The notes beneath the pieces are model-generated. The model was not told where the DNA came from. It was given only the letters and a program-made list of their open reading frames with translations, and searched no databases. A program made the translations under genes and the position numbers. Positions 35,187-46,739 of a stretch of 64,000 nucleotides of DNA are shown one piece after another; the first letter of the stretch is position 1, and the number at the start of each line of letters is the position of its first letter. The DNA comes from Glandiceps talaboti (taxonomy: Eukaryota; Hemichordata; Enteropneusta; Spengelidae), in assembly GCF_964340395.1 (NCBI RefSeq), contig NC_135562.1, positions 1,221,001 to 1,285,000 on the forward strand, read 5' to 3'.

Positions 35187-37803
35187 AAAGTCAATAACAA
35201 AGTGTCTAAACTGACTATCAAAGTCAATAACAAAGTGTCTAAACTGACTATCAAAGTTAATAACAAAGTGTCTAAACTGACTATCAAAGTCAATAACAAA
35301 GTGTCTAAACTGACTATCAAAGTCAATAACAAAGTCTCTAAACTGACTATCAAAGTCAATAGCAAAGTGTCTAAACTAACTATCAAAGTCAATAACAGTG
35401 TCTAAACTGACTATCAAAGTCAATAACAAAGTGTCTAAACTGACTATCAAAGTCAATAACAAAGTGTCTAAACTGACTATCAAAGTCAATAACAAAGTGT
35501 CTAAACTGACTATCAAAGTTAATAACAAAGTCTCTAAACTGACTATCAAAGTCAATAACAAAGTGTCTAGACTGACTATCAAAGTTAATAACAAAGTGTC
35601 CAAACTGACTATCAAAGTCAATAACAAAGTGTCTAGACTGACTATCAAAGTTAATAACAAAGTGTCCAAATTGACTATCAAAGTTAATAACAAAGTCTCT
35701 AAACTGACTATCAAAGTCAATAACAAAGTGTCTAAACTGACTATCAAAGTCAATAACAAAGTGTCTAAACTAACTATCAAAGTCAATAACAAAGTGTCTA
35801 AACTGACTATCAAAGTCAATAACAAAGTGTCTAAACTGACTATCAAAGTCAATAACAAAGTGTCTAAACTGACTATCAAAGTCAATAACAAAGTGTCTAG
35901 ACTGACTATCAAAGTTAATAACAAAGTGTCCAAACTGACTATCAAAGTCAATAACAAAGTGTCTAAACTGACTATCAAAGTCAATAACAAAGTGTCTAAA
36001 CTGACTATCAAAGTTAATAACAAAGTCTCTAAACTGACTATCAAAGTCAATAACAAAGTGTCTAAACTGACTATCAAAGTCAATAACAAAGTGTCTAAAC
36101 TGACTATCAAAGTCAATAACAAAGTGTCTAGACTGATTATCAAAGTCAATAACAAAGTGTCCAAACTGACTATCAAAGTTAATAACAAAGTCTCTAAACT
36201 GACTATCAAAGTCAATAACAAAGTGTCTAGACTGATTATCAAAGTTAATAACAAAGTCTCTAAACTGACTATCAAAGTCAATAACAAAGTCTCTAAACTG
36301 ACTATCAAAGTCAATAACAAAGTGTCTAAACTGACTATCAAAGTTAATAACAAAGTGTCTAGACTGACTATCAAAGTTAATAACAAAGTCTCTAAACTGA
36401 CTATCAAAGTCAATAACAAAGTGTCTAAACTGACTATCAAAGTTAATAACAAAGTCTCTAAACTGACCATCAAAGTCAATAACAAAGTGTCTAAACTGAT
36501 TATCAAAGTCAATAACAAAGTGTCTAAACTGACTATCAAAGTTAATAACAAAGTCTCTAAACTGACTATCAAAGTTAATAACAAAGTGTTTAAACTGACT
36601 ATCAAAGTCGATAACAAAGTGTCCAAACTGACTATCAAAGTCAATAACAAAGTGTCTAAACTGACTATCAAAGTCAATAACAAAGTCTCTAAACTGACCA
36701 TCAAAGTCAATAACAAAGTGTCTAAACTGACTATCAAAGTCAATAACAAAGTCTCTAAACTGACCATCAAAGTCGATAACAAAGTGTCCAAACTGACTAT
36801 CAAAGTCAATAACAAAGTCTCTAAACTGACCATCAAAGTCAATAACAAAGTGTCTAAACTGACTATCAAAGTTAATAACAAAGTGTCTAAACTGACTATC
36901 AAAGTTAATAACAAAGTCTCTAAACTGACTATCAAAGTTAATAACAAAGTGTTTAAACTGACTATCAAAGTCGATAACAAAGTGTCCAAACTGACTATCA
37001 AAGTCAATAACAAAGTGTCTAAACTGACTATCAAAGTCAATAACAGTGTCTAAACTGACTATCAAAGTCAATAACAAAGTGTCTAAACTGACTATCAAAG
37101 TCAATAACAAAGTGTCTAGACTGACTATCAAAGTTAATAACAAAGTGTCCAAATTGACTATCAAAGTCAATAACAAAGTGTCTAAACTGACTATCAAAGT
37201 CAATAACAAAGTGTCTAAACTGATTATCAAAGTCAATAACAAAGTGTCTAAACTGACCATCAAAGTTAATAACAAAGTGTCTAAACTGACTATCAAAGTT
37301 AATAACAAAGTGTCTAAACTGACTATCAAAGTCAATAACAAAGTGTCTAAACTGACTATCAAAGTCATTAACAAAGTGTCTAAACTGACTATCAAAGTCA
37401 ATAACAAAGTGTCTAAACTGACTATCAAAGTTAATAACAAAGTGTCTAAACTGACTATCAAAGTCAATAACAAAGTCTCTAAATTGACTATCAAATTTAG
37501 TCAATAACAAAGTGTCTAAACTGACTATCAAAGTCAATAACAAAGTGTCTAAACTGAAAATCAAAGTTAATAACAAAGTGTCTAAACTGACTATCAAAGT
37601 CAATAACAAAGTCTCTAAATTGACTATCAAATTTAGTCAATAACAAAGTGTCTAAACTGACTATCAAAGTCAATAACAAAGTGTCTAAACTGACTATCAA
37701 AGTCAATAACAAAGTGTCTAAATTGACTATCAAAGTCAATAACAAAGTGTCTAAACTGACTATCAAAGTCAATAACAAAGTGTCTAAACTGACTATCAAA
37801 GTT
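35187..37803. repeat. 33-bp minisatellite, ~79 copies (2.6 kb)
   Basis: The unit is CTGACTATCAAAGTCAATAA-CAAAGTGTCTAAA. Because 33 is a multiple of 3 and the unit lacks stops in several frames, long frames of over 550 codons exist on both strands. They translate to SKLTIKVNNKV or LIVSLDTLLLT repeats and are by-products. Frames shift at 2-bp deletions (35394 and 37042, AACAGTG) and at 4-bp insertions ATTT (about 37495 and 37631). Substitution patterns repeat at multiples of 33 bp, so multi-unit duplications built the array. Confidence 0.97.
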
Positions 37804-38069
37804 TAAGACAACACATGCCTGTTTAGCGACTGTAGTCACTGTAGTGATGTTTTGGTACAAGGCTAGAATCAACCGTGTCTACTTTTCTAAGAACAATGCT
37901 CCGTCGAATACCTTTTGCAGCTCGATTACTGTTCATGGTAAAAGTACTGCGTCTGTAAAATCACTTTCTAATCATTTTGTTGATAAAAATACTTTTGTTT
38001 TTGTAGTATTTTCACTTGTAAAGTGTAAGTTTTGAAAGAGATAACCAAAACTTGATTATGATGTAAAAT

Positions 38070-38309
38070 TCATCACATTTGCTGAGAAAAGAAAAACCCA
38101 ACATAGACCAGAAAGTGTTTAAAAACTGAAAATCAACATTGCCGTACTCCCAAACTCCAAACTATTTTCATATTTTGTCTCAGTGCATATGACCTTTAAC
38201 ACTACCGTAGCAAAAACGTATCACGTGATAAATAAAAAAAATCTACCTACCCTACCTATTCTAATATTGAGCGCAATCGGAAGCACACAAATTCTTTTTA
38301 TTAGGCCTT
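38070..38309 (-). mobile_element. Fragment of the same TIR element, inverted (copy 2)
   Basis: The reverse complement of 38232-38309 closely matches the left end of copy 1: TATATAAGG, TTGTGTG.TTCCGATT and AATAGGTRGGGTAGGTAGATTTTTTTT. Weaker similarity continues (TGGTC..TATGTTG, TTCTCAGCAAATGT). The right terminus is not recognisable. This copy and copy 1 face each other across the 33-bp array. Confidence 0.65.
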
Positions 38310-39400
38310 ATATAAAATTATAACTGGGTACTTAGTCTTTGGCCACTGGTACTAGGTATAAATGTAAAGTTACATTCTACCTAATAGAAAGTGTTAAAGT
38401 CGTGTTAATGTCCTCAAAGTACTAGAGTTGAACGTTGATAAGTTAACATGGCTATGTTTTGCTTGAAGTGTAAGTATTCAATGTAGTACAGTATCCTTTC
38501 ACTGCATACACTAAAGCTAATTATAACTGACACATTTTCAGATACAATTTTCAAATTGGAAACATTGATTGGGGTTTTCGTACTTTTAATATCATCATCA
38601 TAGTCGTCATCATCATATATATTGTGACAGATCCTTCACTTTGATAATGATTGATCTTCAATCTTCAAAAATATGAATAAAAATGATATTATTTAGTAAA
38701 GATATAAACATGGTTACAGCACATGCGCAGTTAGTCTGTCCGCTTTACATACGCACGCCTCAAGGCCCCATTCAATGTGACGAAACCTGATCACTAAAGC
38801 TAGAGATACTCAAACAAAACTTTGTTTCTCTATATAAATTTACATAATTTACAAAAGACGTTTGCCCCATGTGAGCTCTGACGTCATGCAAATTAGCGAC
38901 ATTCAGCATTTTGGATTTGAGGTTGAGACTGGTACTAAAAGATTACATAAATGGCGGTCTACTTTATCATTTAAAACATGAATTTAAAATTCATCCATAC
39001 GGGATAAGCGACATTGCAAATACTACTCTTCACCTGTGACGAGAACAGGAGCTACTACTGTGAGTCGAGGACATCTTAAGTGCATGAAGTGCACTCTTCT
39101 GTAATGTTTCCATGGGCGTACATAAACGATGTATCATCAGATGAACCTGGGCTTGAAAACGATTGAATAGTCTCCTGTGAAATGCTGCTTTGACTTAGAA
39201 AGCAAACCAATACATGCATTTTAATAAAGTAACTCCGACTTTGAGAGAGTATTTATTTCAAACGCTATAAAAATAGAGACGAAAGCTCGAAATAGCATTC
39301 TTGTGTAAATGTATCTTCGGATTCATTTAAGGAAGCATTTAGCTTTCAACCAAACCATCAATTGTGTGACGTCATTTCCGGCACAGTGACGTTTACAAGC
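38310..39400. other. Unique AT-rich intergenic DNA
   Basis: I see nothing coding or repetitive here. Confidence 0.5.
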
Positions 39401-39408
39401 ACTAAAAG

Positions 39409-39848
39409 TCATATCTCCTTGGCCTTTTTACGTTTGGCAGACTCACGACCCATCTCTCGATCAATGGTCGTCTTTTCAATTAAAGCAGTCAAGTCAGGCG
39501 TGTCGTTTTTACATTTTATGTCTGTATCTAAATAAGTTTTATGTCGTACGAGCTGATGTCAAATTTCTGATATTGACAATTAGGGGATCGTGTTGTTTAT
39601 ACCGCTGTGATCTCGGGTCCTGTGGGATTGTCTAATTGAAAGCCACCAGTAAAGCACTTTTCCCTGACAAAGACGAAATCCTTCATTCGGCCATACCAAC
39701 CTTTCTTTTGTTTCGCGATCAATGTTGTACAATATTAACGTTACCTATGCCGGGGTGATCTTTCTTTGCGTACCATTACGATAACAGCGTGATTTTTGAC
39801 ATTTTTTGAAAGTACAGAGTTCAGTTTCTTCAGTTTATCGTAAGTCAT
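39409..39848 (-). other. Three short coding-like frames, possible gene relic or small spliced gene
   Basis: On the minus strand, in order: an ATG-started 35-codon frame (39848-39741) containing HAVIVMVRKERSPRH; a frame of about 46 codons (about 39738-39597) containing GWYGRMKDFVFVREKCFTGG; and a frame of about 49 codons (39558-39409) ending in DREMGRESAKRKKAKEI and a stop. All three have protein-like composition, richer in G+C than the surroundings. Between frames 2 and 3, a donor GCG/GTATAA and an acceptor GACATCAG/CTC would keep the frame with a 50-bp intron. Between frames 1 and 2, the best donor (CATAG/GTAACG) does not keep phase. I do not recognise a family. Confidence 0.25.
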
Positions 39849-40203
39849 GGTTTTTCGGATTTTTGTTTCAAAGTAAAAGAGAATTTTATTATTTATCAGT
39901 TGCTCTATTTAGTTCTAAGGATGTTAGAAATGCCTTGATATTTGTTTTATCATAAAAACGATCACTGACTGTTGGAAATCAAAATGCGTCTTGCTGGAAT
40001 TCGAATTCGTCACTACATTTCACAATGAAGATTGGTTCGTTTGTTGTTTAAATACATCGCTCGAAAAGAACTCTGTTTTAAAAAAATGAAAAAACCCACC
40101 CCAAAAAGAATGGATAACCTCGTTTATACGCAGACATCCTTTTTCAGGTGTACGTGTACCCATGACTTACAGATAGGACAGTTTTACGATAGGATTATAC
40201 CCC

Positions 40204-40263
40204 ACATGTGTAGGGTGGTCATTGCCCTAGGGTGGTCAGTGTAGGGTGGTCAGTGCCCTAGGG
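40204..40263 (+). repeat. Short GGGTGGTCA-type tandem repeat
   Basis: AGGGTGGTCAKTG occurs three times and CCCTAGGGT twice within 60 bp. Confidence 0.85.
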
Positions 40264-40269
40264 TCACGC

Positions 40270-41350
40270 GCACTCACAATCAGAACACGTTCAGAACAGT
40301 TTAAGGAGACCGTGACGTCATTGTCCTGAGTCCGTATGTTTCAGAGACCTCTTGTCGGTGTCATGAGGTAATCTGAGATCTTGAAACCTCCTGTAGCTGT
40401 ACAAAATTCATTGCACGTGGTTTTGGAGACATCTTCTTATGTGTCGTGAGGTACATGTAAGCGTGGGTCAAAGATCACCACCCCGACGTTTGGAGAAGTG
40501 TATTTGCATGTACATTGTTACCAAGTCACCCTGATTCCAATCTGAGGTTTGAAGCGGAGGTCATTTATCTTGCTGATCGGGGCGAGGGAAAAGATGGTAA
40601 TTAAATGCTATTGTTTCTTTCTTTAAATTTGCGCAAGTTGACAACATATTGTCAGCGTAGAGATGCAGAGATAAACAACCTGTATGATTGGTCAAATGAA
40701 AATTGCAGCTGTGTGTGTGGAGATCAAATATTGGAATAAATCAGTGATATAGCCCCCACACCCCACCCCTGGGGTACAGGGGTATTTAATAATATACTAA
40801 GAGAAATATAGAGATGGTAGAAGGGAAAGATTCATGCGAGTGAATACTTCACTTTTAGTTGGAGATACATGTAAGTGTTTGACTTTGATGTGGACTTGTT
40901 TAACTGAACGTACATCATAGTTTTAATTATCTTTATGAAACATACTATTACCATAAATTTGTCAATGTGGTTTATTAATGTCCTGAAATTGTTTTGATGT
41001 AATTCTTAGTTTTACCGATAATTTAACAATTATTGATTAGAAACGATAACAAGACATCAAATACCGGATTTCTATAGTCGAACTAATTTGAAAATTAACT
41101 GCACTCTCTTTTTGAATAAAAACAATCTCTGAACGGCAGTTTTAATATTCTTATTATGTGTTTTTATTTCAATATGTATATATTCACCTTTACCTTGACT
41201 CTATAGTTCACGTTCATTTTAGCTCTCCTGACTACCTCACAAGAGTCGAAACTACTAAAAACACACAAAATATACCAACTCTCTTATATCAGAAACAAAG
41301 TCAGAGAAATCTTGTCGATTTGAGATGGTCTGTGTCTGAGTCAAACGAGC
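40270..41350. other. Unique intergenic DNA
   Basis: No gene or repeat is supported. Confidence 0.5.
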
Positions 41351-41352
41351 CA

Positions 41353-41357
<5 letters not shown>

Positions 41358-41407
<50 letters not shown>

Positions 41408-41500
41408 AAACTAGAGAGTGTGTGTGAGTCAAACTATAACCAGTGTGTGTGTGAGTCAAACTATAGCCAGTGTGTATGTAGCCAGTGTGTACATTTGAGG
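41358..41500. repeat. (GT)n microsatellite and degenerate AGTCAAACTA repeats
   Basis: A GT tract (41358-41406) is followed by three degenerate copies of CAAACTA.A.CCAGTGTGTGTGTG-AGT to about 41480. Confidence 0.93.
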
Positions 41501-42934
41501 TGGAGTCAAACTAGCCAAGATCTCAGACCACGTCATTTTAGTGGTCTAAGCCAAGATGTAGGACAAAACGCAAGTGCACCACAGTCATGTTTACAGTAGA
41601 CAGTCTTTGTATGTTATGTATACATCCAAACTGTAAATGCTAGTTGACGTTAAACATGAAAAATGATTATATGTCTGCGATGTTGATTTCATGAAATAAC
41701 GTGGGTCCTGTGAGAATACTGGGGATTTATTTGCATGTATTTCCTTTAATAAGTTTCATCAAAACGGAGTGAACACTGATCCTATAGTAGAAAAGATACA
41801 TTTTTCTTGCCTCACATCATCGGGAGTGTCTGTGTGATGAAATCCCGACAGATTTCCACTGGATCAGTCAGGGTTTAGGTTACAGCCTGCTAACATATGT
41901 CGCTTTCCAAAATTGATGTAGATTTCAAGAAATCGACTTCTTTTATACTCGTTCCATTGAGTTTAAAATACAACAATAAATTAGGAAAACAAGATAGAGT
42001 AATTTCTTCTCTTTTGTTACACTTTGTCGGAATCTGTAGCTGCACGTCAATTTTGTGACGTAGTCGACCTGTCTGCACTCATAAGTCTACAGTTAGATTA
42101 CATTTAGAAGGGTCAGTTTAGACACAATTTTTGATTCCGTGTAACGAGTGCTTCAAATTAACAATGAACTCAGCGCTACTTCATCCTCCCCAAACCACTC
42201 CTTGAATACCATGGACTGTAAATGTCCAGGAGCCAGATTGTTGCAATCACCTAAAGGCGAAATTTCTCACTTGGTATCACGTGACCTTGACTGTGATGTT
42301 AAGTGTCGAACTTGCCTTTCGGTATTTTTACGACTAAATAATTCAGTAATTTTCGAACAAGAGTCTATGAATGTGTTATAACAGCCGAACGTAATCAGCA
42401 TGTCAGGTCAATTGTGACCACAAACTAAATCCCGTGGTGTACAGGCGTTAACGTCGCTACTACCGTGTGGAAAGGCGGGAATAGCCGCTGAATACAAAAT
42501 GACACTCAATGTTCACCCACAAACACAACTCGATGTGGTATTTTTCCAGAATTTTAGAAATGCGGTCGATTACACCTCGAAGACTATAAACACGAGTATT
42601 TGTTCTCTTTTTGAAGATTTTATTTAAATACCTTACTTGTCACAAAAGTAACATATCAATGTGTACACGTGTCCAAGATGCATCATATTCAAATATGGCC
42701 AAGGACGACCCTTTTGTGTGAGTGTTAATTAGTTTCCAGGTGTATATTATCTACATATAGGTTGGGAATAGCTGGTGATAATAAAAAAATACTTCTAATA
42801 TTTCACATGTATTGAAATGCCAACTAACTTGTAAGGACCTTAGTTCAAATGATATCATAACATTAACACCAAACATGCTGTGGTTAAATCCTCGAGTTTG
42901 TTTGAAATACAGCAAAAACTCAAATATATTTACG

Positions 42935-43180
42935 GGTTTTTTTTGGCGGGATATCACACAGCCGACAGGACGATGTTTCGTTAATATGAATAAAATGAGG
43001 ATCACAGACAGGGTCGGGGTACACGTAAGACTTTCCTAAGATTTAGTTTGAAACAATCAGAAAACAAAATCAAATATTTGACGTTTGGTTTTTTGGCGGG
43101 ATATCTCGCAGACGACAGAATGACGTTCCGGCAATATGATTTACAGCATAAAGTGAGGCGTACAGACAGGGGCATGGTAC
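42935..43180 (+). repeat. Diverged ~140-bp tandem duplication
   Basis: TTTTTTGGCGGGATATCACACAGCCGACAG (about 42941-42970, here interrupted by small differences) and its counterpart at 43091-43120 share order and spacing. Both continue through CGATGTTTCGTTAATATGA or TGACGTTCCGGCAATATGA, then AARATGAGG or AAAGTGAGG, then ACAGACAGGG. This is an old duplication with no coding support. Confidence 0.8.
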
Positions 43181-43727
43181 ACTAGAGATGCTCGTAATCA
43201 CTTAGGATTGATAACAAGAGAACGAATTATTCTATCAATTATTTAAGATAATAATGTGTCTACTCTAATCAAAATGTTGCAGTAACGTGGCGATTATTTT
43301 GAATTATTCACAACATTTGCTGACAGCTTAGTCAATGCCATCATAATTCTTCATATGAAAAAACATTCATTTTGATTAGTCAGCCGACACTTAGTCTTTC
43401 AATCTACCAAGAAGAAGTGGTAATGGAGAGATTAAATTTTTAAGTCGTCTCAGATTTGGAAATAAAATATGTATTACATAAAATTATTTCACAGTTTTAG
43501 ACACAAAATACTGGTGTCATAATGCTTCATGATTAAATGGAAATGAAATGTCAATAACCTATCTACTTAGGAACCTAGGAATTGGTGAAATAATCGACTT
43601 TTAAAGATTAATAAAGTACAGTCCTTTGTATGTGTCTTGGAAGGGAGGACAAACTATCTCATTGTACCATTTCACCTCTTTCAACACAGAGATGCTAAAG
43701 AATGATTGTTTTATAACTTAGGTGAAC

Positions 43728-44310
43728 GAAAATAATAATTGTGTTCCGGTAACGTGACTTCAGGGTAGGTAGGAATTTATTCTATTTTATTTTATCTTAT
43801 CTTTTGAATTGTTTTTACTTTTGAAAAATATATCGCTTCGACCCAGAAATAAACGAAAAGTCGGTCAGAATACCCTTTCTGTGATACAATGTAATAGGGA
43901 ACTTGCAAACCCGCCATGTTGAATCATGGGAAATGTCATAATAAATACTAATAAAATAGTGTTGTAAACAATAATTTTACACTGTTTTTAACTACAAATA
44001 ATCAATTCATAGTCACCCTGATCTTTGTGGGAGGTTTATTTTATCGATAGCTCCGGTATTATGATAACCACAGATAATCCCATAGTCCTTTGCGTCTGAG
44101 CATGCTCAGTGTGGATTGCAAGTTCCCAATTTGATGAAGTGTGTGCAAAAATCACTGAAGAAAGAAAACAGATAGATATGCAAATGAAGGTCAAGAAGAC
44201 AAAGAATTTCTTATCTTTTTTTGTTTTAAAATGTTTAAAACTGAGATGTTTAGGGTCGTCAGCGTAAACTAGGGTCGGTCGGTTTATAGAAACACACAGG
44301 TTTTTTTTAA
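43728..44310 (+). mobile_element. Possible third copy of the TIR element (~580 bp)
   Basis: The left end AATTGTGTTCCGGTAAC followed by GGGTAGGTAGGAATTT (43736-43776) resembles copy 1's left end. GTTTAGGGTCGTCAGCGTAA then ACTAGGGTCGGTCGG (about 44248-44282) resembles copy 1's right sub-terminal sequence. The interior is unrelated, and a minus-strand frame across it has no recognisable domain. The pairing of the two ends as one element is inferred. Confidence 0.45.
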
Positions 44311-44679
44311 ATATTTCTACGAGTTTTCTCAACATTCTTTTACACCTCGCGGAAAAAAAACCGCCAGTGAGTTTTCTTGCTTGTTGTATAAAGCAAGAAT
44401 GAGAAGTGTTCCATGCAAAGACATCATATGTAATTCTCGGTACATGAAATAGAATATGGCGCATCATAAAAATAATGAACATTCGAATTCTTGGTATTGT
44501 TGAAGGAAGTCACTGGCGTTAAAGACAAACGTTTAAAATTGTAATATTATGGGACCATATTTCTATATTATCTACATGTGCATGTATGTGATTACATTCC
44601 AAATTAGAACGTTGGTGTGGGACAGCTATGATACTTTGGGCGGGAAAACACACTGGTGAGATACATCAAATCCCTAAAT

Positions 44680-46735
44680 TTACAGACCGTGTCCCTTTAA
44701 AGTAACCATCAGAACCCTTAATTAAATTTAAAAGGTACAGACTATGTACCCTTTAAAGTAACTATCAAAGGTACAGACTGTGCCCTTTTCATTAAGGTAA
44801 CCATCAAAACCCATAAAGTTACAGACTATGTCCCTTTAAAGTAATTATCAAATCTCATACAGTTACAGACTGTGTCCCTTTAAAGTAATCACCAAGAACC
44901 ATAACGTTACAGACTGTGTCCCTTTAAAGTAACTACCAAACCCATAAAGTTACAGACTGTGCCCCTTTTAAGTAATCACCAAGAACCATAACGTTACAGA
45001 CTATGTCCCTTTAAAGTAGCAATCAAAACCCATACAGTTACAGACTATGTCCCTTTTAAGTAACTACCAAGCCCATAAAATTACAGACTGTGCCCCTTTA
45101 AAGTAATCACCAAGAACCATAACGTTACAGACTGTGTCCCTTTAAAGTCACTATCAAGCCCATAAAGTTACAGACTGTGTCCCTTTAAAGTAATTATCAA
45201 ATCTCATACAGTTACAGACTGTGTCCCTTTAAAGTCACTATCAAGCCCATAAAGTTACAGACTGTGTCCCTTTAAAATAGCTATCAAAACCCAGTACAGT
45301 TACAGACTGTGTCCCTTTAAAGTAATCACCAAGAAGAATAAAGTTACAGACTGTGTCCTTTTCATTAAGGTAACCATCAAAACCCATAAAGTTACAGACT
45401 GTGTCCCTTTAAAGTAATTATCAAATCTCATAAAGTTACAGACAGTGTACCTTTAAAGTAATCACCAAGAACCATAAAGTTACAGACTACGTCCCTTTAA
45501 AGCAACTATCAAAACTCATACAGTTACAGACTATGTACCTTTAAAGTAACTACCAAACCCATAAAGTTAAAACTGTGCCCTTTTAAAGTAATCACCACTG
45601 AAGAACCATAAAGTTACAGACTTAGTCCCTTTAAAGTAACCACCAAGAACCATAAAGTTACAGACAGTGTCCCTTTGAAGTCACTATCAAGCCCATAAAG
45701 GTACAGGCTGTTTCCCTTTAAAATAGCTATCAAAACCCAGTACAGTTACAGACTGTGTCCCTTTAAAGTTACTATCAAGCCCATAAAGTTACAGGCTGTT
45801 TCCCTTTAAAGTAATCACCAAGAACCATAAAGTTACAGACTGTGCCCCTTTAAAGTAACTACCAAGCCCATAAAGGTACAGGCTGTTTCCCTTTAAAGTA
45901 GCTTTCAAAACCCAGTACAGTTACAGACTGTGTACCTTTAAAGTAACTACCAAAACCATAAAGTTAAAACTGTGTCCCTTTAGAGTAATCACCAAGAACC
46001 ATAAAGTTACAGACTGTGCACCATTTAAAGTCACTCCCAAACCAATAATGGTACAGGCTGTTTCCTTTTAAAGTAGCTATCAAGCCCATAAAGTTACAGA
46101 CTGTGTCCCTTTAAAGTAATCACCAAGAACCATAACGTTACAGACTGTGTCCCTTTAAAGTCACTATCAAGCCCATAAAGTTACAGACTGTGTCCCTTTA
46201 AAGTAGCTATCAAAACCCATACAGTTACAGACTGTGTACCTTTAAAGTAACTACCAAACCCATAAAGTTACAGACTGTGTCCCTTTAAAGTCACTATCAA
46301 GCCCATAAAGTTACAGACTATGTCCCTTTAAAGTAGCAATCAAAACCCATGCAGTTACATACTGTGTATCTTTAAAGTAACTACCAAACCCATAACGTTA
46401 CAGACTGTGTCCCTTTAAAGTAATCACCAAGAACCATACAGTTACAGACTGTGTCCCTTTAAAGTAGCTATCAAAACCCATAAAGTTACAGACTATGTCC
46501 CTTTAAAGTAGCTATCAAAACCCATACAGTTACAGACTGTGTACCTTTAAAGTAACTACCAAACCCATAAAGTTACAGACTATGTCCCTTTAAAGTAACT
46601 ACCAAAACCCATACAGTTACAGACTGCGCTCCCTTTAAAGTACAGTAACCATCAAAAACGATAAAGGTACACACTGTGCCCCCGTTAAATACAGGAACCA
46701 TTAAATTACCGATAATGTTACAGACTGTGACCCAG
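44680..46735 (+). repeat. ~43-44-bp minisatellite/satellite, ~47 copies (2 kb)
   Basis: Units share the block GTTACAGACTGTGTCCCTTT then AAAGTA. After it come interchangeable endings: AATCACCAAGAACCATAA, CACTATCAAGCCCATAA, GCTATCAAAACCCATAC or ACTACCAAACCCATAA. These subtypes recur in runs, not at random. The array starts and ends in degenerate units. No frame is maintained. Confidence 0.97.
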
Positions 46736-46739
46736 TCCG

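Noticed and set aside
35376-37494. Open frames of 551-574 codons on both strands
   Set aside because: They are translations of the 33-bp minisatellite. The period is a multiple of 3 and the unit lacks stops, and frames break wherever a 2- or 4-bp indel occurs. No unique N- or C-terminal domain is attached.
44036-44482. 148-codon minus-strand frame
   Set aside because: It spans the end of a TIR-like element and AT-rich DNA, mixes hydrophobic and basic stretches with no domain, and is probably a chance frame.
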